A stretch of DNA of 64,000 bases from Pseudomonas guineae (GCF_900113745.1 NZ_FOQL01000003.1:1-64000), one strand, 5' to 3'. Counted from the stretch's first letter, positions 8,839 to 18,079 are shown. Notes: generated by a model from the letters alone, not told the origin. Program-made: numbers and translations.

Positions 8839-10031
8839 GCCATTTCCAACATATTGCCCGCGTGCCAGGGGACCCCATTCTCGGTCTGATGGACGCCTAT
8901 CGGGCTGACCGCAACCCGGCTAAATTCGACCTCGGCGTGGGCGTCTACAAGGACGCCCACGGTCTGACAACTATTCCTCAGGCTGTAAAACTGGCGGAGC
9001 TGACGCTGCACCAGAGCGAGACTACCAAAAGCTATATCGGCGGCCATGGCGACGCACTGTTCGGCAGGCTGTTGTGCCAACTGGTGCTGGGTGCAGAGAA
9101 CCCTTTACTGGAAGAGTGCGCGGCGACCACGCAAACCCCTGGTGGCACCGGCGCGCTGCGCCTAAGCGCCGAGTTTATTGCCAACTGCTTGCCGGGCCGT
9201 GGCATCTGGCTGAGCGACCCGACCTGGCCGATCCATGAAAGCATCTTTGCCGCCGCCGGCTTGCGCGTCAGCCATTACCCCTATGTAGGGGCGGACAACC
9301 AGCTGAATATCGAGGCCATGCTCGCCACGCTCAGCCATGTCCCGAAAGGCGATGTGGTGCTGCTGCATGCCTGTTGCCACAACCCCACCGGCTTCGATCT
9401 CACCCCCCGTGACTGGAAGCGCGTATTAGAGATAGTCAAAGCCCGCGAACTGCTGCCCTTGATCGACTTTGCCTACCAAGGCTTTGGTGATGGCCTGGAG
9501 CAGGACGCCTTTGCCGTACGCCTGTTTGCCGCTGAATTGCCAGAGTTACTGATCACCAGTTCCTGCTCAAAGAACTTCGGTCTCTACCGCGAGCGCACGG
9601 GCGCGCTGATCGTTTGCGCCGAAACAGCGGAAAAACTCCAAGATGTGCGCAGCCAGCTAGCATCTCTGGCCCGCAACCTGTGGTCCACACCGCCCGCCCA
9701 CGGTGCGGCAGTGGTCGCCACTATTCTGGCAGATAGCGAACTGCAAGCACTGTGGATGAGCGAGCTGGAAAGCATGCGGCAACGGGTTGCCAGCCTGCGC
9801 AGTGGTCTGGTTGAGGCCTTAAAACCCCACGGTTTGGCAGAGCGCTTCGCGCATATCGCAAAACAACGCGGGATGTTCTCCTACACCGGCCTTTCCGCGT
9901 TGCATGTGCAGCGCCTGCGTGATGAGTTCAGCGTGTACATGGTCGGCAGCGGCCGGGCCAATATGGCGGGACTGGATGCCAATCGTCTCGATCAACTGGC
10001 CAGTGCTATTGCGCGTGTCTGCGCCGACTAA
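8835..10031 (+). CDS. phhC: Aromatic amino acid aminotransferase
   Basis: A PLP-dependent class I aminotransferase of 398 residues that converts tyrosine to 4-hydroxyphenylpyruvate, the substrate of Hpd. The PLP lysine is in [17 protein letters not shown]; the upstream HNPTGFDLT and [15 protein letters not shown] motifs and the C-terminal RANMAGL arginine, which binds the substrate carboxylate, are also present. It resembles TyrB/AspC. It starts with GTG at 8835 inside the phhB stop (GTGA overlap), giving a tight phhBC junction. The operon order phhA-phhB-phhC is the standard pseudomonad one. An aspartate aminotransferase side activity is possible. Confidence 0.94.
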   Translation: MSHFQHIARVPGDPILGLMDAYRADRNPAKFDLGVGVYKDAHGLTTIPQAVKLAELTLHQSETTKSYIGGHGDALFGRLLCQLVLGAENPLLEECAATTQTPGGTGALRLSAEFIANCLPGRGIWLSDPTWPIHESIFAAAGLRVSHYPYVGADNQLNIEAMLATLSHVPKGDVVLLHACCHNPTGFDLTPRDWKRVLEIVKARELLPLIDFAYQGFGDGLEQDAFAVRLFAAELPELLITSSCSKNFGLYRERTGALIVCAETAEKLQDVRSQLASLARNLWSTPPAHGAAVVATILADSELQALWMSELESMRQRVASLRSGLVEALKPHGLAERFAHIAKQRGMFSYTGLSALHVQRLRDEFSVYMVGSGRANMAGLDANRLDQLASAIARVCAD

Positions 10032-10078
10032 AGTGCAGCTGAACCCATCACTGCAGCGCCAGGGCTCAGCTGAGCGCA

Positions 10079-10105
10079 TGCGACTATAGGCTTGCTATAG
10101 TCGCA
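10079..10105. promoter_or_regulatory. Palindrome containing an extended -10 element before the DUF2254 gene
   Basis: A perfect 11-bp inverted repeat (10079-10089 and 10095-10105) with a GCTTG loop. Its right arm carries TGCTATAGT, an extended -10 (TG-N-TATAGT at 10094-10102), about 29 bp before the GTG start at 10131. No good -35 and no T-run follow. It may be both the promoter and an operator for the DUF2254 gene, or a processing hairpin after phhC. Confidence 0.4.
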
Positions 10106-10130
10106 GTACGCCCATCCTGCCGAGATACCT

Positions 10131-11471
10131 GTGTCCCGCCTCTCTAACATCGTTTTCCGCGTTTACCAACGCACACTGCACAGCCTGGCGCTTTATCCGA
10201 CGCTGATCGCCTTGGGCTTTTTCGTTCTGTGTCTGTTGGTCATGAGCATCGAGTATCAACCCTGGCTGATGTCGCTCAAGCGCGACATGGATGTGGGCCT
10301 GGTGCGCAACGCTGAAAATGCCCGTTTGATTCTCAGCACCCTGGTCGGCGGCATCTTATCGCTGACGGTATTTAGCTTCTCCATGGTTATGGTGGTACTT
10401 AATAACGCATCGGCCACTCTCTCACCCCGGGTGATACCAGGCCTGATCAGTGACAAAGGCCACCAGAAAACGCTTGGATTCTATCTCGGCACTATTCTCT
10501 ATTCGCTGTTACTGATCACCAGTATTGAACAGGGTAACTCCACGCAAGTACCCAGCCTCGGAGTGCTTATGGCACTGGCTATGGGTATCGCCTGCCTCGG
10601 CCTGTTTGTGCACTTTATTCACTCCATTTCCCGCTCGATCCAGGTCGAATACATACTCAACAACCTCTACCACACCACCCTGAAAAAACTGGCCGCTAGA
10701 GAAGCCAAATTGGCCAATATCGAGGACATACCAAGCTGGCCCGATGATCAGCACTGGCAGGAAGTCCGCGCACAACGCAATGGCTACTTTAAAGAACTCA
10801 ACATCAATGCCATCAACGCTCTATTGAGTGAGCATGACCTGCGCATGACCGTGATGATCCATCATGGTTTTTTTGTGATGAGTGGTCGCCCGCTGTTCAA
10901 GTTGGATCGGCGAGTCGATGAAGATATAGCCAACGCCCTACTCGACTGTTTCGATTTTTTTATCGAAGAATACGCCCACTCCCACTATTTGTTTGGCTGC
11001 ACGCAAATTTCTGAAATTGCCGTCAAGGCACTCAGCCCAGGGACCAACGACCCTGGCACTGCGCTGACCGCCATCGACTTGCTCAGCGTGCTGTTCAGTA
11101 AACGCCTGGCCTTACCTGACCTGGACTTCGCGCTGCTGGACGATGAGCCGCCTCGCTTGTTCCATTACGAATTATCGCTGGATGAATTACTGCTGCTGGT
11201 TTTCGGCCCTATTCGTAACTACGGCCGCGCTGATGCCAGCGTGCTGTTTGGGCTGCTACAGGCCTACAAGAGCCTGTTTTATCACCCCCTGCGCGCGCAA
11301 CAAAAAACAGATTTACTCAGGCATGTTCGTAGCGTGCAGGAAAGCGCAGACCAGTTCCTGCACAACAGCCGTGAGCGTGAGGCCATCAACCAGCTGCTGG
11401 AGCGCATCAACCAGACCTGCGATCTGCAGCAGCCTCTGGCATTGCTTACCGTACCTAGAAATAGCCTTTAA
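10131..11471 (+). CDS. DUF2254 family inner-membrane protein
   Basis: A 446-residue protein with the organisation of DUF2254 proteins, a family without an established function. Four hydrophobic segments lie at about residues 15-40, 65-95, 120-140 and 145-165, followed by a long soluble C-terminal half that should face the cytoplasm. The conserved stretch IAVKALSPGTNDPGTALTAID (key residues P-G-x-N-D-P-x-T-A) is the family hallmark. It starts with GTG at 10131; the extended -10 within the palindrome at 10079-10105 supplies a plausible promoter. It stands alone between phhC and an MFS transporter gene, and I see no operon partner that hints at its role. Confidence 0.82.
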   Translation: MSRLSNIVFRVYQRTLHSLALYPTLIALGFFVLCLLVMSIEYQPWLMSLKRDMDVGLVRNAENARLILSTLVGGILSLTVFSFSMVMVVLNNASATLSPRVIPGLISDKGHQKTLGFYLGTILYSLLLITSIEQGNSTQVPSLGVLMALAMGIACLGLFVHFIHSISRSIQVEYILNNLYHTTLKKLAAREAKLANIEDIPSWPDDQHWQEVRAQRNGYFKELNINAINALLSEHDLRMTVMIHHGFFVMSGRPLFKLDRRVDEDIANALLDCFDFFIEEYAHSHYLFGCTQISEIAVKALSPGTNDPGTALTAIDLLSVLFSKRLALPDLDFALLDDEPPRLFHYELSLDELLLLVFGPIRNYGRADASVLFGLLQAYKSLFYHPLRAQQKTDLLRHVRSVQESADQFLHNSREREAINQLLERINQTCDLQQPLALLTVPRNSL

Positions 11472-11598
11472 AAAATAATTAGCACGCTCACGAACAATAA
11501 TAAATATATATAAAACAATGCTTTACATGGACCTCATAGCAGATTGACGACCATCCCTGATTTGCCAAACGGCCCTCTTTTGCTTAGGGTAGGTTCCT

Positions 11599-12876
11599 AT
11601 GTGGACCTTACTTGCCCCAATTAGCTCATTGCTAGGAGGGGTTGCATTACTCCTCCTCGGCAATGGCCTGCTTAACACTTTACTGACTCTGCGTGGCGTC
11701 GCCGAAGGCTACTCCACCTCGATGCTCGGACTGATTATGTCTGGGTACTTCGTCGGTTTTCTCCTTGGCACCTGGCTAGCGATTCCGCTGGTTCGCCGCG
11801 TTGGGCACATCCGTGCGTTTGCCTTTTGTGCCGCACTGGCGGCTATCACTGCCCTGCTGCATGTGCTGATCGTCGACCCCTGGGTCTGGCTGGGTTTGCG
11901 TGTGCTCTACGGCCTGGCGCTGGTCAGTTTGTATATGGTGATCGAGAGCTGGCTTAACGCCCAGGTGCCAAACGACAAGCGCGGCCAGATGTTCGCTGTG
12001 TACATGGCGGTCAACCTCGGCGCACTGGCTGCTGCACAGCAGCTGCTCAACCTGGCTGAGCCGACAGACTTTGTCTTGTTCGTGCTGGCCGCCATGTTGA
12101 TCAGCGCGGCGCTGATGCCCATTACCCTGACTCGACAGGTCCAGCCCAGCGTACCGGACACCCTGCACACCAACCTGCGCCAAATTGCCGGCATTGCGCC
12201 GCTGGCAATCGCCGCGGCAGGCTTATCCGGCTTAGCGCTGGGAGCCTTCTGGGGCATGGCCCCGGTGTATGCGAGCCTGAATGGCTTTGATGCGACGGGC
12301 GTGGGCCTGTTGATGAGTAGCAGCATTCTCGGCGGCGCGCTGTTGCAGTGGCCGATTGGGATTTACTCAGACAAACACGACCGCCGCTTGGTTCTGCTAT
12401 GGGTCGTCTCGCTGTCAGTCGTGGTGGCGTTGCTGATGAGCCTACTACCGGCAGGCCCTCTATTGCTTGGGATGATGTTTGTCTGGGGTGGTCTGACCTT
12501 TGCTATCTACCCGATTGCCGTGGCGCAGCTGATCGACCAATTGCACAGCGATGAAATACTCGCCGGCTCCAGCAGTTTGCTGATGGTCAACGGCATCGGC
12601 TCAGTCTGCGGCCCGCTGCTTGCTGGCCTGTTGATGCAGCATCTAGGCGCTAAGGCCTTGCCGCTGTATTTCGCGGCAACCCTCGGCCTGCTTGCGGCTT
12701 ACACCCTGTATCGCCTGCGCCATGTTAGCGATCTGGTCAGCGCACCTGCTGGACACTTTATGCCTATGCTACGCACCAGCCATACGGTGCTTGAGTTGAT
12801 GCCTGACGCCCCCCATACAGACTCAACTGAGCACACTGAAGAATCTCAACATCAGGAGCAGCAGACTCCGACGTAA
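11599..12876 (+). CDS. MFS transporter, YcaD-like
   Basis: A 425-residue major facilitator superfamily protein with about twelve transmembrane helices. After helix 2 it has the cytoplasmic-loop pattern GTWLAIPLVRRVGHIRAF (G-x-x-x-D/A-R-x-G-R/H type), and helix 4-5 has LYGLALVSLYMVIESWLN, typical of the YcaD/CynX-like branch. The C-terminal tail of about 50 residues is hydrophilic and rich in His, Glu and Gln. A weak ribosome site (TAGGTTCCT) precedes the ATG. The substrate cannot be read from sequence. It ends 96 bp before the GgpPS start and may be cotranscribed, but a link to compatible solutes is only positional. Confidence 0.85.
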   Translation: MWTLLAPISSLLGGVALLLLGNGLLNTLLTLRGVAEGYSTSMLGLIMSGYFVGFLLGTWLAIPLVRRVGHIRAFAFCAALAAITALLHVLIVDPWVWLGLRVLYGLALVSLYMVIESWLNAQVPNDKRGQMFAVYMAVNLGALAAAQQLLNLAEPTDFVLFVLAAMLISAALMPITLTRQVQPSVPDTLHTNLRQIAGIAPLAIAAAGLSGLALGAFWGMAPVYASLNGFDATGVGLLMSSSILGGALLQWPIGIYSDKHDRRLVLLWVVSLSVVVALLMSLLPAGPLLLGMMFVWGGLTFAIYPIAVAQLIDQLHSDEILAGSSSLLMVNGIGSVCGPLLAGLLMQHLGAKALPLYFAATLGLLAAYTLYRLRHVSDLVSAPAGHFMPMLRTSHTVLELMPDAPHTDSTEHTEESQHQEQQTPT

Positions 12877-12972
12877 ATAAAAGGCGCACGCATGAAGCGT
12901 AAACGCCTGGTACAGCGCGTCGATTTATCTCGGCGTGTCACTGCACCCACTAACAGGACAGGAGGACAGCAC

Positions 12973-15240
12973 ATGTTACTTGCTACCGATCTCGATGGAA
13001 CCTTTCTCGGCGGCGATCCCAAGGATCGCTTGAGCCTTTACCAGACCATCGCCGCGCACCCGGAAATACGCCTGGCCTATGTCACCGGGCGCAGCCTGGA
13101 ATCAGTGTTGCCACTGCTGGCCGACCCGACCCTGCCGCAACCGGATTTCATCATCTCTGACGTCGGTGCCAGCCTGGTACATGGCGACACCTTGCAGCCA
13201 ATCCAACCGCTGCAAAGCGCGGTAGACGCCCTCTGGCCCGGTGACAGCCAGGTCGCCAGCGCCATCGAACACCTGGCTCTAGAACGCCAGGACGTGCCGC
13301 AAGTACGTCGTTGCTCCTACTTCTGCAGCCCTGAAGAAGCGGGTAACCCAGAACTCCTGACAATCGCCGAGAGCTTGGGCTGCGACCTGTTGTATTCGGC
13401 AGAGCGCTACCTGGACTTCCTGCCTAAAGGCGTCAACAAGGGCAGCAGCCTACAAGCGCTGATTGACTGGTTGGAACTGGACAGCGACCAGGTCCTGACC
13501 GCTGGCGACACCCTAAATGACCTGAGCATGCTCAGCGGGCAGTTCAAGGGTGTGTGTGTGGGTGAATCGGAAGAAGGCTTGCTGCAAGCCACCCGTCAGT
13601 TCTCGCGGGTATTTCATGCCGAACGTGCCGGTTGTGGCGGCATTCTCGAAGCCTTTGTGCATTTTGGTTTTCTCGGCAAGCAAGGCATTGCCGCCGAAGG
13701 CAAACAAGTTGCCGAGCCCGGTAAAGCGGATCTGGTGATGGTTTATCACCGCTTGCCCTATGAAGAATTTCGCGGCAAGGATGGCAAGTTACAACGCCGC
13801 CGCCCGACCTCCCCTAACGGCATTATCCCGACCTTGCTGAGCTTTTTCGGCGACGGCCGTGCCGGTTCCTGGGTGGCCTGGGCCGAGCATGACGAAGCAA
13901 GCGGCGAAACCTTCGACAGTCACACCACAGTCGACGCAGAGCGCTACCCCACGCTGACCGCCGCACGGGTGGCGTTGAGCAAAGAAGAAGTCGATATTTT
14001 CTATAAACGGTTCTCCAAAGAAGCCTTCTGGCCGACCCTGCACACCTTCTGGGAGCGTGCGCAGTTCCGCGAAGACGACTGGCAGGTGTTCCTTAAGGTT
14101 AACCGCGCGTTTGCCGAACGCACCGCGCTGGAAGCCGCCGAAGGCGCTACCGTCTGGCTGCATGACTACAACCTGTGGATGGTGCCAGGCTACTTACGTG
14201 AGCTGCGCCCAGACCTACGTATCGCCTTCTTCCACCACACCTACTTCCCCTCGGCGGATGTGTTTAACGTACTGCCTTGGCGTAAGCAGATCATCGGCAG
14301 CCTGCTGCAGTGCGATTACATCGGCTTTCACATCCCACGTCAGGTTGAGAACTTCGTCGATGCCGCGCGCGGTGTAATGCCGCTGCAAACTGTCAGCCGG
14401 CAGAACTGCGCGCCGCGCTTTATAACCTATGGCTGCGCGGTGGGTCTGGAACGCATGACCACCGCCGTCGACACTGGCACTCGAGTGGTCAAGCTCGGTG
14501 CACACCCGGTGGGCCTCGACATCAATCGCGTCAGCAGCGCCCTGGAGTCGCCGAAGATCAAGGAGATGATGGAGCGTTTGCGCAAAGATCTGGGCTCAGT
14601 CAAATTGATTCTCTCGGTGGAGCGCCTCGACTACACCAAAGGCATCTTGGAAAAACTCAACGCTTACGAGCGCTTACTGGAAGAGAACCCGGAGCTGCTA
14701 GGCAAGGTCACCTTGGTCACGGTCTGCGTACCGGCGGCCAAAGAAATGACCATCTACGACGAGCTGCAAGGGCAGATCGAACAAGCTGTGGGGCGGATCA
14801 ACGGCCGCTTCGCGCGCATCGGCTGGACGCCGCTGCAGTTCTTCTTCCGCAGCCTACCGTTCGAAGAAGTTAGCGCCTGGTACGCCATGGCTGACGTGAT
14901 GTGGATTACCCCACTGCGCGACGGCCTTAACCTGGTGGCTAAGGAATTTGTCGCCGCACAAGGCTTGCTCGGTGGGCGCGGCGTGCTGGTGCTGTCCGAG
15001 TTTGCCGGGGCTGCCGCTGAGCTTAAGGGCGCATTGCTGACCAATCCGCACGACCCGGTGGACATGGTGCAAACCTGTTATGTGGCACTGAACATGCCCA
15101 AAGCTGAAGCCCAAGATCGCCTGCGTGAACTGTTCGATATCGTCAGCTATAACGATATCCGCCGCTGGGGCGATGAGTTTCTGGCGGCCGTCAGTGACCC
15201 GGAAGAAAAGCTCGACCGCGCATTGGGCCTGGTCGTCTGA
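12973..15240 (+). CDS. ggpPS: Bifunctional glucosylglycerol-phosphate phosphatase/synthase (GgpPS)
   Basis: Makes the compatible solute glucosylglycerol from ADP-glucose and glycerol-3-phosphate. The 755-residue protein is a fusion. An N-terminal HAD phosphatase (about 1-240) carries the nucleophile motif DLDGT at 6-10, lysine in GVNKGSS near 156 and GDTLND at 178-183. A GT20 glycosyltransferase (about 255-745) carries LHDYNLWMVPGYLRE, FFHHTYFPSADVF and the nucleotide-sugar region PLRDGLNLVAKEF. Such fusions with this domain order are GgpPS, whereas OtsA and OtsB are separate. I chose the ATG at 12973, preceded by AGGAGG; an in-frame ATG at 12892 adds a basic extension. A trehalose-phosphate enzyme is the alternative, less likely because of the fusion order and FHHTYFP motif. 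Confidence 0.82.
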   Translation: MLLATDLDGTFLGGDPKDRLSLYQTIAAHPEIRLAYVTGRSLESVLPLLADPTLPQPDFIISDVGASLVHGDTLQPIQPLQSAVDALWPGDSQVASAIEHLALERQDVPQVRRCSYFCSPEEAGNPELLTIAESLGCDLLYSAERYLDFLPKGVNKGSSLQALIDWLELDSDQVLTAGDTLNDLSMLSGQFKGVCVGESEEGLLQATRQFSRVFHAERAGCGGILEAFVHFGFLGKQGIAAEGKQVAEPGKADLVMVYHRLPYEEFRGKDGKLQRRRPTSPNGIIPTLLSFFGDGRAGSWVAWAEHDEASGETFDSHTTVDAERYPTLTAARVALSKEEVDIFYKRFSKEAFWPTLHTFWERAQFREDDWQVFLKVNRAFAERTALEAAEGATVWLHDYNLWMVPGYLRELRPDLRIAFFHHTYFPSADVFNVLPWRKQIIGSLLQCDYIGFHIPRQVENFVDAARGVMPLQTVSRQNCAPRFITYGCAVGLERMTTAVDTGTRVVKLGAHPVGLDINRVSSALESPKIKEMMERLRKDLGSVKLILSVERLDYTKGILEKLNAYERLLEENPELLGKVTLVTVCVPAAKEMTIYDELQGQIEQAVGRINGRFARIGWTPLQFFFRSLPFEEVSAWYAMADVMWITPLRDGLNLVAKEFVAAQGLLGGRGVLVLSEFAGAAAELKGALLTNPHDPVDMVQTCYVALNMPKAEAQDRLRELFDIVSYNDIRRWGDEFLAAVSDPEEKLDRALGLVV

Positions 15241-15256
15241 ACTAAGCCTGTGTAAA

Positions 15257-15283
15257 AACAGCCCGGCCCATGGCCGGGCTGTT
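15257..15283. terminator. Bidirectional terminator between ggpPS and the VOC gene
   Basis: A perfect 12-bp GC-rich inverted repeat (15257-15268 and 15272-15283) with a 3-nt loop between convergent genes. The A-run at 15254-15258 gives a T-run after the stem for minus-strand transcripts, so it is strongest for the VOC gene, and it can also end ggpPS. Confidence 0.75.
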
Positions 15284-15293
15284 GCGTAGAGGC

Positions 15294-15713
15294 TTAGCCC
15301 ATCTGCGCATCAATGGTGCAATTGATCATCCATGACACGCCAAAGCGGTCCGTAAACACGGCAAACCGCGTCGCCCAAAAGGTTGGCTGCAGCACCATCT
15401 GCACACTGCCCTGCGCCGATAAGGCTTCATACAAACGCTCAGCCTCTGGGACATTTTCTACCTGCAGAGAAATCGAGCAGCCTTTGATGCCGTCATAAGG
15501 CGTACCCGGGAGCGCGTCAGCCCCCATCAGCACCTGATCACCGCTGGTCAAACACACGTGTATGACGCGGTCATGAAATTGCGCAGGCACATTCTTGGCC
15601 TCAGGGCTCTCACCGAAATGCATCAACTCCAGGCTGCCGTTCAGGCACTCGGCATAGAACGTAAACGCCGCCTCACACTGGCCATCGAAGGTTAAATAGG
15701 CGTGAATTTTCAT
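15294..15713 (-). CDS. VOC (glyoxalase-fold) family protein, PhnB-like
   Basis: A 139-residue single-copy vicinal-oxygen-chelate fold protein of the PhnB/YjdN type (DUF1428-like 3-demethylubiquinone methyltransferase group). Typical features are the opening MKIHAYLTFDGQCEAAFTFY (first residues to F16 contain the G-x-C-x-x-A-x-x-F-Y pattern), VIHVCLTSGDQVLMGAD in the middle and RFGVSWMINC at the end. Members are often misnamed; few have a proven reaction, and the metal site here is not obvious. It is convergent with ggpPS and shares the terminator at 15257-15283. No partner genes suggest a pathway. Confidence 0.8.
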   Translation of the reverse strand: MKIHAYLTFDGQCEAAFTFYAECLNGSLELMHFGESPEAKNVPAQFHDRVIHVCLTSGDQVLMGADALPGTPYDGIKGCSISLQVENVPEAERLYEALSAQGSVQMVLQPTFWATRFAVFTDRFGVSWMINCTIDAQMG

Positions 15714-15901
15714 CTGCTTACTCCTTAGCGTTAACAGTCGTTATGCATCGGTCACAGGCAGATCAGCTTAGGCACAGCAGCGTCCACCCTTTAAAGCAGA
15801 CCCCACCTGGCCAGCGAGGTTCGCCCTTCAGACACCTTGACGGCGTCTGAGGTAAGTGTTGTATGCCGTGCAGCGGAAAGCGTCGTGGCTGGGGGCAAGG
15901 C

Positions 15902-16315
15902 TCAAAAATCCACTTTGCCCCGGCCCGCCTTAATCGCCCCGCGCTTGGTTTTACCTTCCAAGCGGCGCTTTTTCGAGCCCAGTGTGGGCTTAGTCGGACG
16001 GCGGGCTTTCTCGGTTTTACCGGCGTTGCGTATCAACTCAGCCAAGCGTTCTAAGGCATCGGCGCGGTTCTGCTCCTGGGTGCGGTACTGCTGGGCCTTG
16101 ATGATCACTACCCCTTCGGCGGTGATACGGCTGTCACGCAGCGCTAGCAAGCGTTCCTTGTAGAACGGCGGCAGGGATGACGCCTGGCTGTCAAAACGCA
16201 GGTGCATCGCACTGGAAACTTTATTGACGTTCTGCCCACCCGCGCCCTGGGCACGAATAGCCGTCAGCTCGATTTCGACATCCGGGAGATGAACGCTGTT
16301 GGAAATAACCAGCAT
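15902..16315 (-). CDS. arfB: ArfB (YaeJ), stop-codon-less ribosome rescue hydrolase
   Basis: A 137-residue class-I release-factor-like peptidyl-tRNA hydrolase that frees ribosomes stalled on mRNAs without a stop codon. The catalytic GGQ is in AQGAGGQNVNKVSSAMHLRF at about residues 26-28, and the C-terminal tail (KTEKARRPTKPT and GKTKRGAIKAGRGKV) is rich in basic residues, as needed to enter the empty mRNA channel. The length equals that of E. coli YaeJ, and codon-recognition domains of true release factors are absent. It stands alone; an in-frame minus-strand start ATG at 16313-16315 fits the family N-terminus MLVISNSVHLPDVEIE. Confidence 0.94.
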   Translation of the reverse strand: MLVISNSVHLPDVEIELTAIRAQGAGGQNVNKVSSAMHLRFDSQASSLPPFYKERLLALRDSRITAEGVVIIKAQQYRTQEQNRADALERLAELIRNAGKTEKARRPTKPTLGSKKRRLEGKTKRGAIKAGRGKVDF

Positions 16316-16601
16316 GGCCAGGCTTCAACACAAAAAAGGACGCTCAGGATAACGCGAACACTGCCTGGCTGCCCGCAGACATCACCACGCCCCTGCTGCT
16401 TCAGCGCTGATGACGGCGGTGTAACTACGGCTGCTCAGCAGCGGCCAGCAGGCGCAAGTAAAGGGCGTCAGCACGCCCAAGATTACGAAAATGTAACCCT
16501 AGCTTCAGCTTAGTGACCAGGTGCCTTGGTTATTGTTGTTTCGAGCCTAACGCTCAACCTCTGTAGTTAGCAGGGGTTACCAAACTCATAGGATTACCGA
16601 A

Positions 16602-16814
16602 ATGAAATCAATCAAAAGCCTACTCGTACTCGCGGCTCTGAGTGTTTCCAGCCTTGCTATGGCCGAAGGCGGTGCTGATCGTACCTTCGCGCATATGGAG
16701 CAGGCCCGCGAAATGTCGCTGCAGGCTTACCAGGCGACCCAGCAGCAGGCCGAGACAACCCTCGCTAGCAGCCACACCGAGCACACTGAGCACGCCAAGG
16801 GTTTAACCCAGTAG
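16602..16814 (+). CDS. Small exported protein, PtrA-like N-terminus
   Basis: A 70-residue protein with a clear signal peptide: MKSIKSLLVL core and cleavage after AMA near residue 21. The mature part begins AEGGADRTFAHMEQAREMSLQAYQ, and this start (E-G-G-x-D/E-R-T-F/Y plus a short amphipathic helix) resembles small pseudomonad proteins annotated as having a PtrA N-terminal domain, some of them copper-inducible. The tail is rich in His, Glu and Thr (SSHTEHTEHAKG), suggesting possible metal binding. The family link is from memory and moderate. It is an isolated gene with 285 bp of non-coding DNA upstream; a GTTAGCAGGGGTTACC stretch and an ATAGGATTACCGAA leader precede the ATG. Confidence 0.68.
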   Translation: MKSIKSLLVLAALSVSSLAMAEGGADRTFAHMEQAREMSLQAYQATQQQAETTLASSHTEHTEHAKGLTQ

Positions 16815-16910
16815 CGGTTAAGACGCATGAGCCATGGCGAAGACTGAGATCTAGCCGCTGCACCACAGCGGCTACAGAGCAGGTTATGTCGACACTCGCG
16901 ACTGCTGTGA

Positions 16911-17243
16911 TTAACCCGTGCAGCGAATATCAACGGGGGACAGATCACTAGGCCAGTCTTGCTGGTTGGCGACCGCCTCAAGACAGAAGGTGGTGTCGTC
17001 TTCGATCCAACAGACGAAGTAACCACCGCGGCGCAGGGCAAAGTGGGTAAACGTCAGGCACAGCTCCTGATGACGACTTACCTGTTCAAGCCCACCCTGG
17101 CTGAGGACAACAGCGTAAAAGCCAGCGTTGGTCCTTTCTCGCGCCAGCACCTGGAATCGCTCTTGGTCACACTCCCAGAAAGACGCACCCGCATTCACCA
17201 GTAGCTTCTCCAGTGCGAAGTGCTCAAGCGGAGAAAGGCGCAT
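16911..17243 (-). CDS. Hypothetical protein downstream of a binding-protein gene
   Basis: A 110-residue soluble protein that I do not recognise. It has no signal peptide or membrane segment. It contains several Cys and His residues (for example FWECDQERF and CLTFTHFALRR) and an aromatic C-terminal part. I used the ATG at 17243, which follows the solute-binding-protein stop codon by 4 bp; an open frame extends upstream to 17429 but runs inside that gene. Its place as the last gene of the RidA/dehydrogenase operon makes an accessory or unrelated hitchhiker role equally possible. Confidence 0.6.
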   Translation of the reverse strand: MRLSPLEHFALEKLLVNAGASFWECDQERFQVLARERTNAGFYAVVLSQGGLEQVSRHQELCLTFTHFALRRGGYFVCWIEDDTTFCLEAVANQQDWPSDLSPVDIRCTG

Positions 17244-17247
17244 GGGC

Positions 17248-18030
17248 TTATTCGCCGTAGATATCGTAGGCAAAGTATTTGCTACGGATCTTGTCGTAGG
17301 TGCCATTGCTACGAATGGCGGCAAGCGCTTGGTTAATGCGTCCAGCCAACGGATCATTCTTGCGCACGGCAATACCGGCACCCATACCGAAGTAATTGAC
17401 ATCGGTGTAGCTCGGGCCAACGAATTCAAAGGCCTTGCCCTCAGGTTTATTCAGCAAGCCTTCCTCAATCGCTACCGAACCGGCAAGAGTCACGTCTATG
17501 CGCCCGGCCAGCAGGTCGAGAAACACCTCATTCTGATTGCCGTAGCGAACAATCTTCGCGCCCGCAGGCTCGAAATAATCGGTGGCGTAGCGGTCGAAGT
17601 TGGTAGAACGCTGCACGCCAACACGCTTGCCAGCCAGATCAGCTGGGATGGCCTGGACGCCGCTGTCTTTGCGGTGCGCAATCTTGGCGGGCAAACGGTA
17701 GTAGCTGTTGCTGAAGTCGACTGACTTGAGACGGTCCGGGGTGATCGACACGGAGGAGATCGCAGCATCGATCTTGCGCACCTTGAGTGATGGGATCAGG
17801 CCGTCAAACTCCACTTCCGTCCATTCACACTGCACCTTCATTTCTGCGCAGATAGCTTCGCCAATGTCGTAGTCAAACCCTTGAATGCGGTTGTCTGCGG
17901 TTTTAAATGCAAAAGGTGGATAGGCCGCCTCAATGCCTAAGCGCAGGCTTTCACCGGCGGCTTGGACGCTGCTGCAGAGGGCAATCAGACCGCTCAGGCC
18001 GAGGGTGGTCAGGCTCATTTTCTGGTTCAT
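17248..18030 (-). CDS. ABC transporter substrate-binding protein, Lys/Arg/Orn/opine type
   Basis: A 260-residue periplasmic binding protein of the HisJ/ArgT/NocT family (family 3). A signal peptide ends at AQA near residue 24-25. The mature protein has YPPFAFKTADNRIQGFDYDIGEAI (shown by key residues F38, G49, D52, D54) for amino-acid-type ligands, the arginine in SVSITPDRLKSVDFS that binds the ligand carboxylate, and the closing YFAYDIYGE. It lies 49 bp downstream of the RidA gene in the same direction. No permease or ATPase gene is nearby, so it must use transporter subunits encoded elsewhere. Basic amino acids or opine-like ligands are possible. Confidence 0.9.
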   Translation of the reverse strand: MNQKMSLTTLGLSGLIALCSSVQAAGESLRLGIEAAYPPFAFKTADNRIQGFDYDIGEAICAEMKVQCEWTEVEFDGLIPSLKVRKIDAAISSVSITPDRLKSVDFSNSYYRLPAKIAHRKDSGVQAIPADLAGKRVGVQRSTNFDRYATDYFEPAGAKIVRYGNQNEVFLDLLAGRIDVTLAGSVAIEEGLLNKPEGKAFEFVGPSYTDVNYFGMGAGIAVRKNDPLAGRINQALAAIRSNGTYDKIRSKYFAYDIYGE

Positions 18031-18079
18031 ACAGGCTCCACTTCTATTGTTGTTGTAAAACGGGGCTTGGCCGGCTGTT

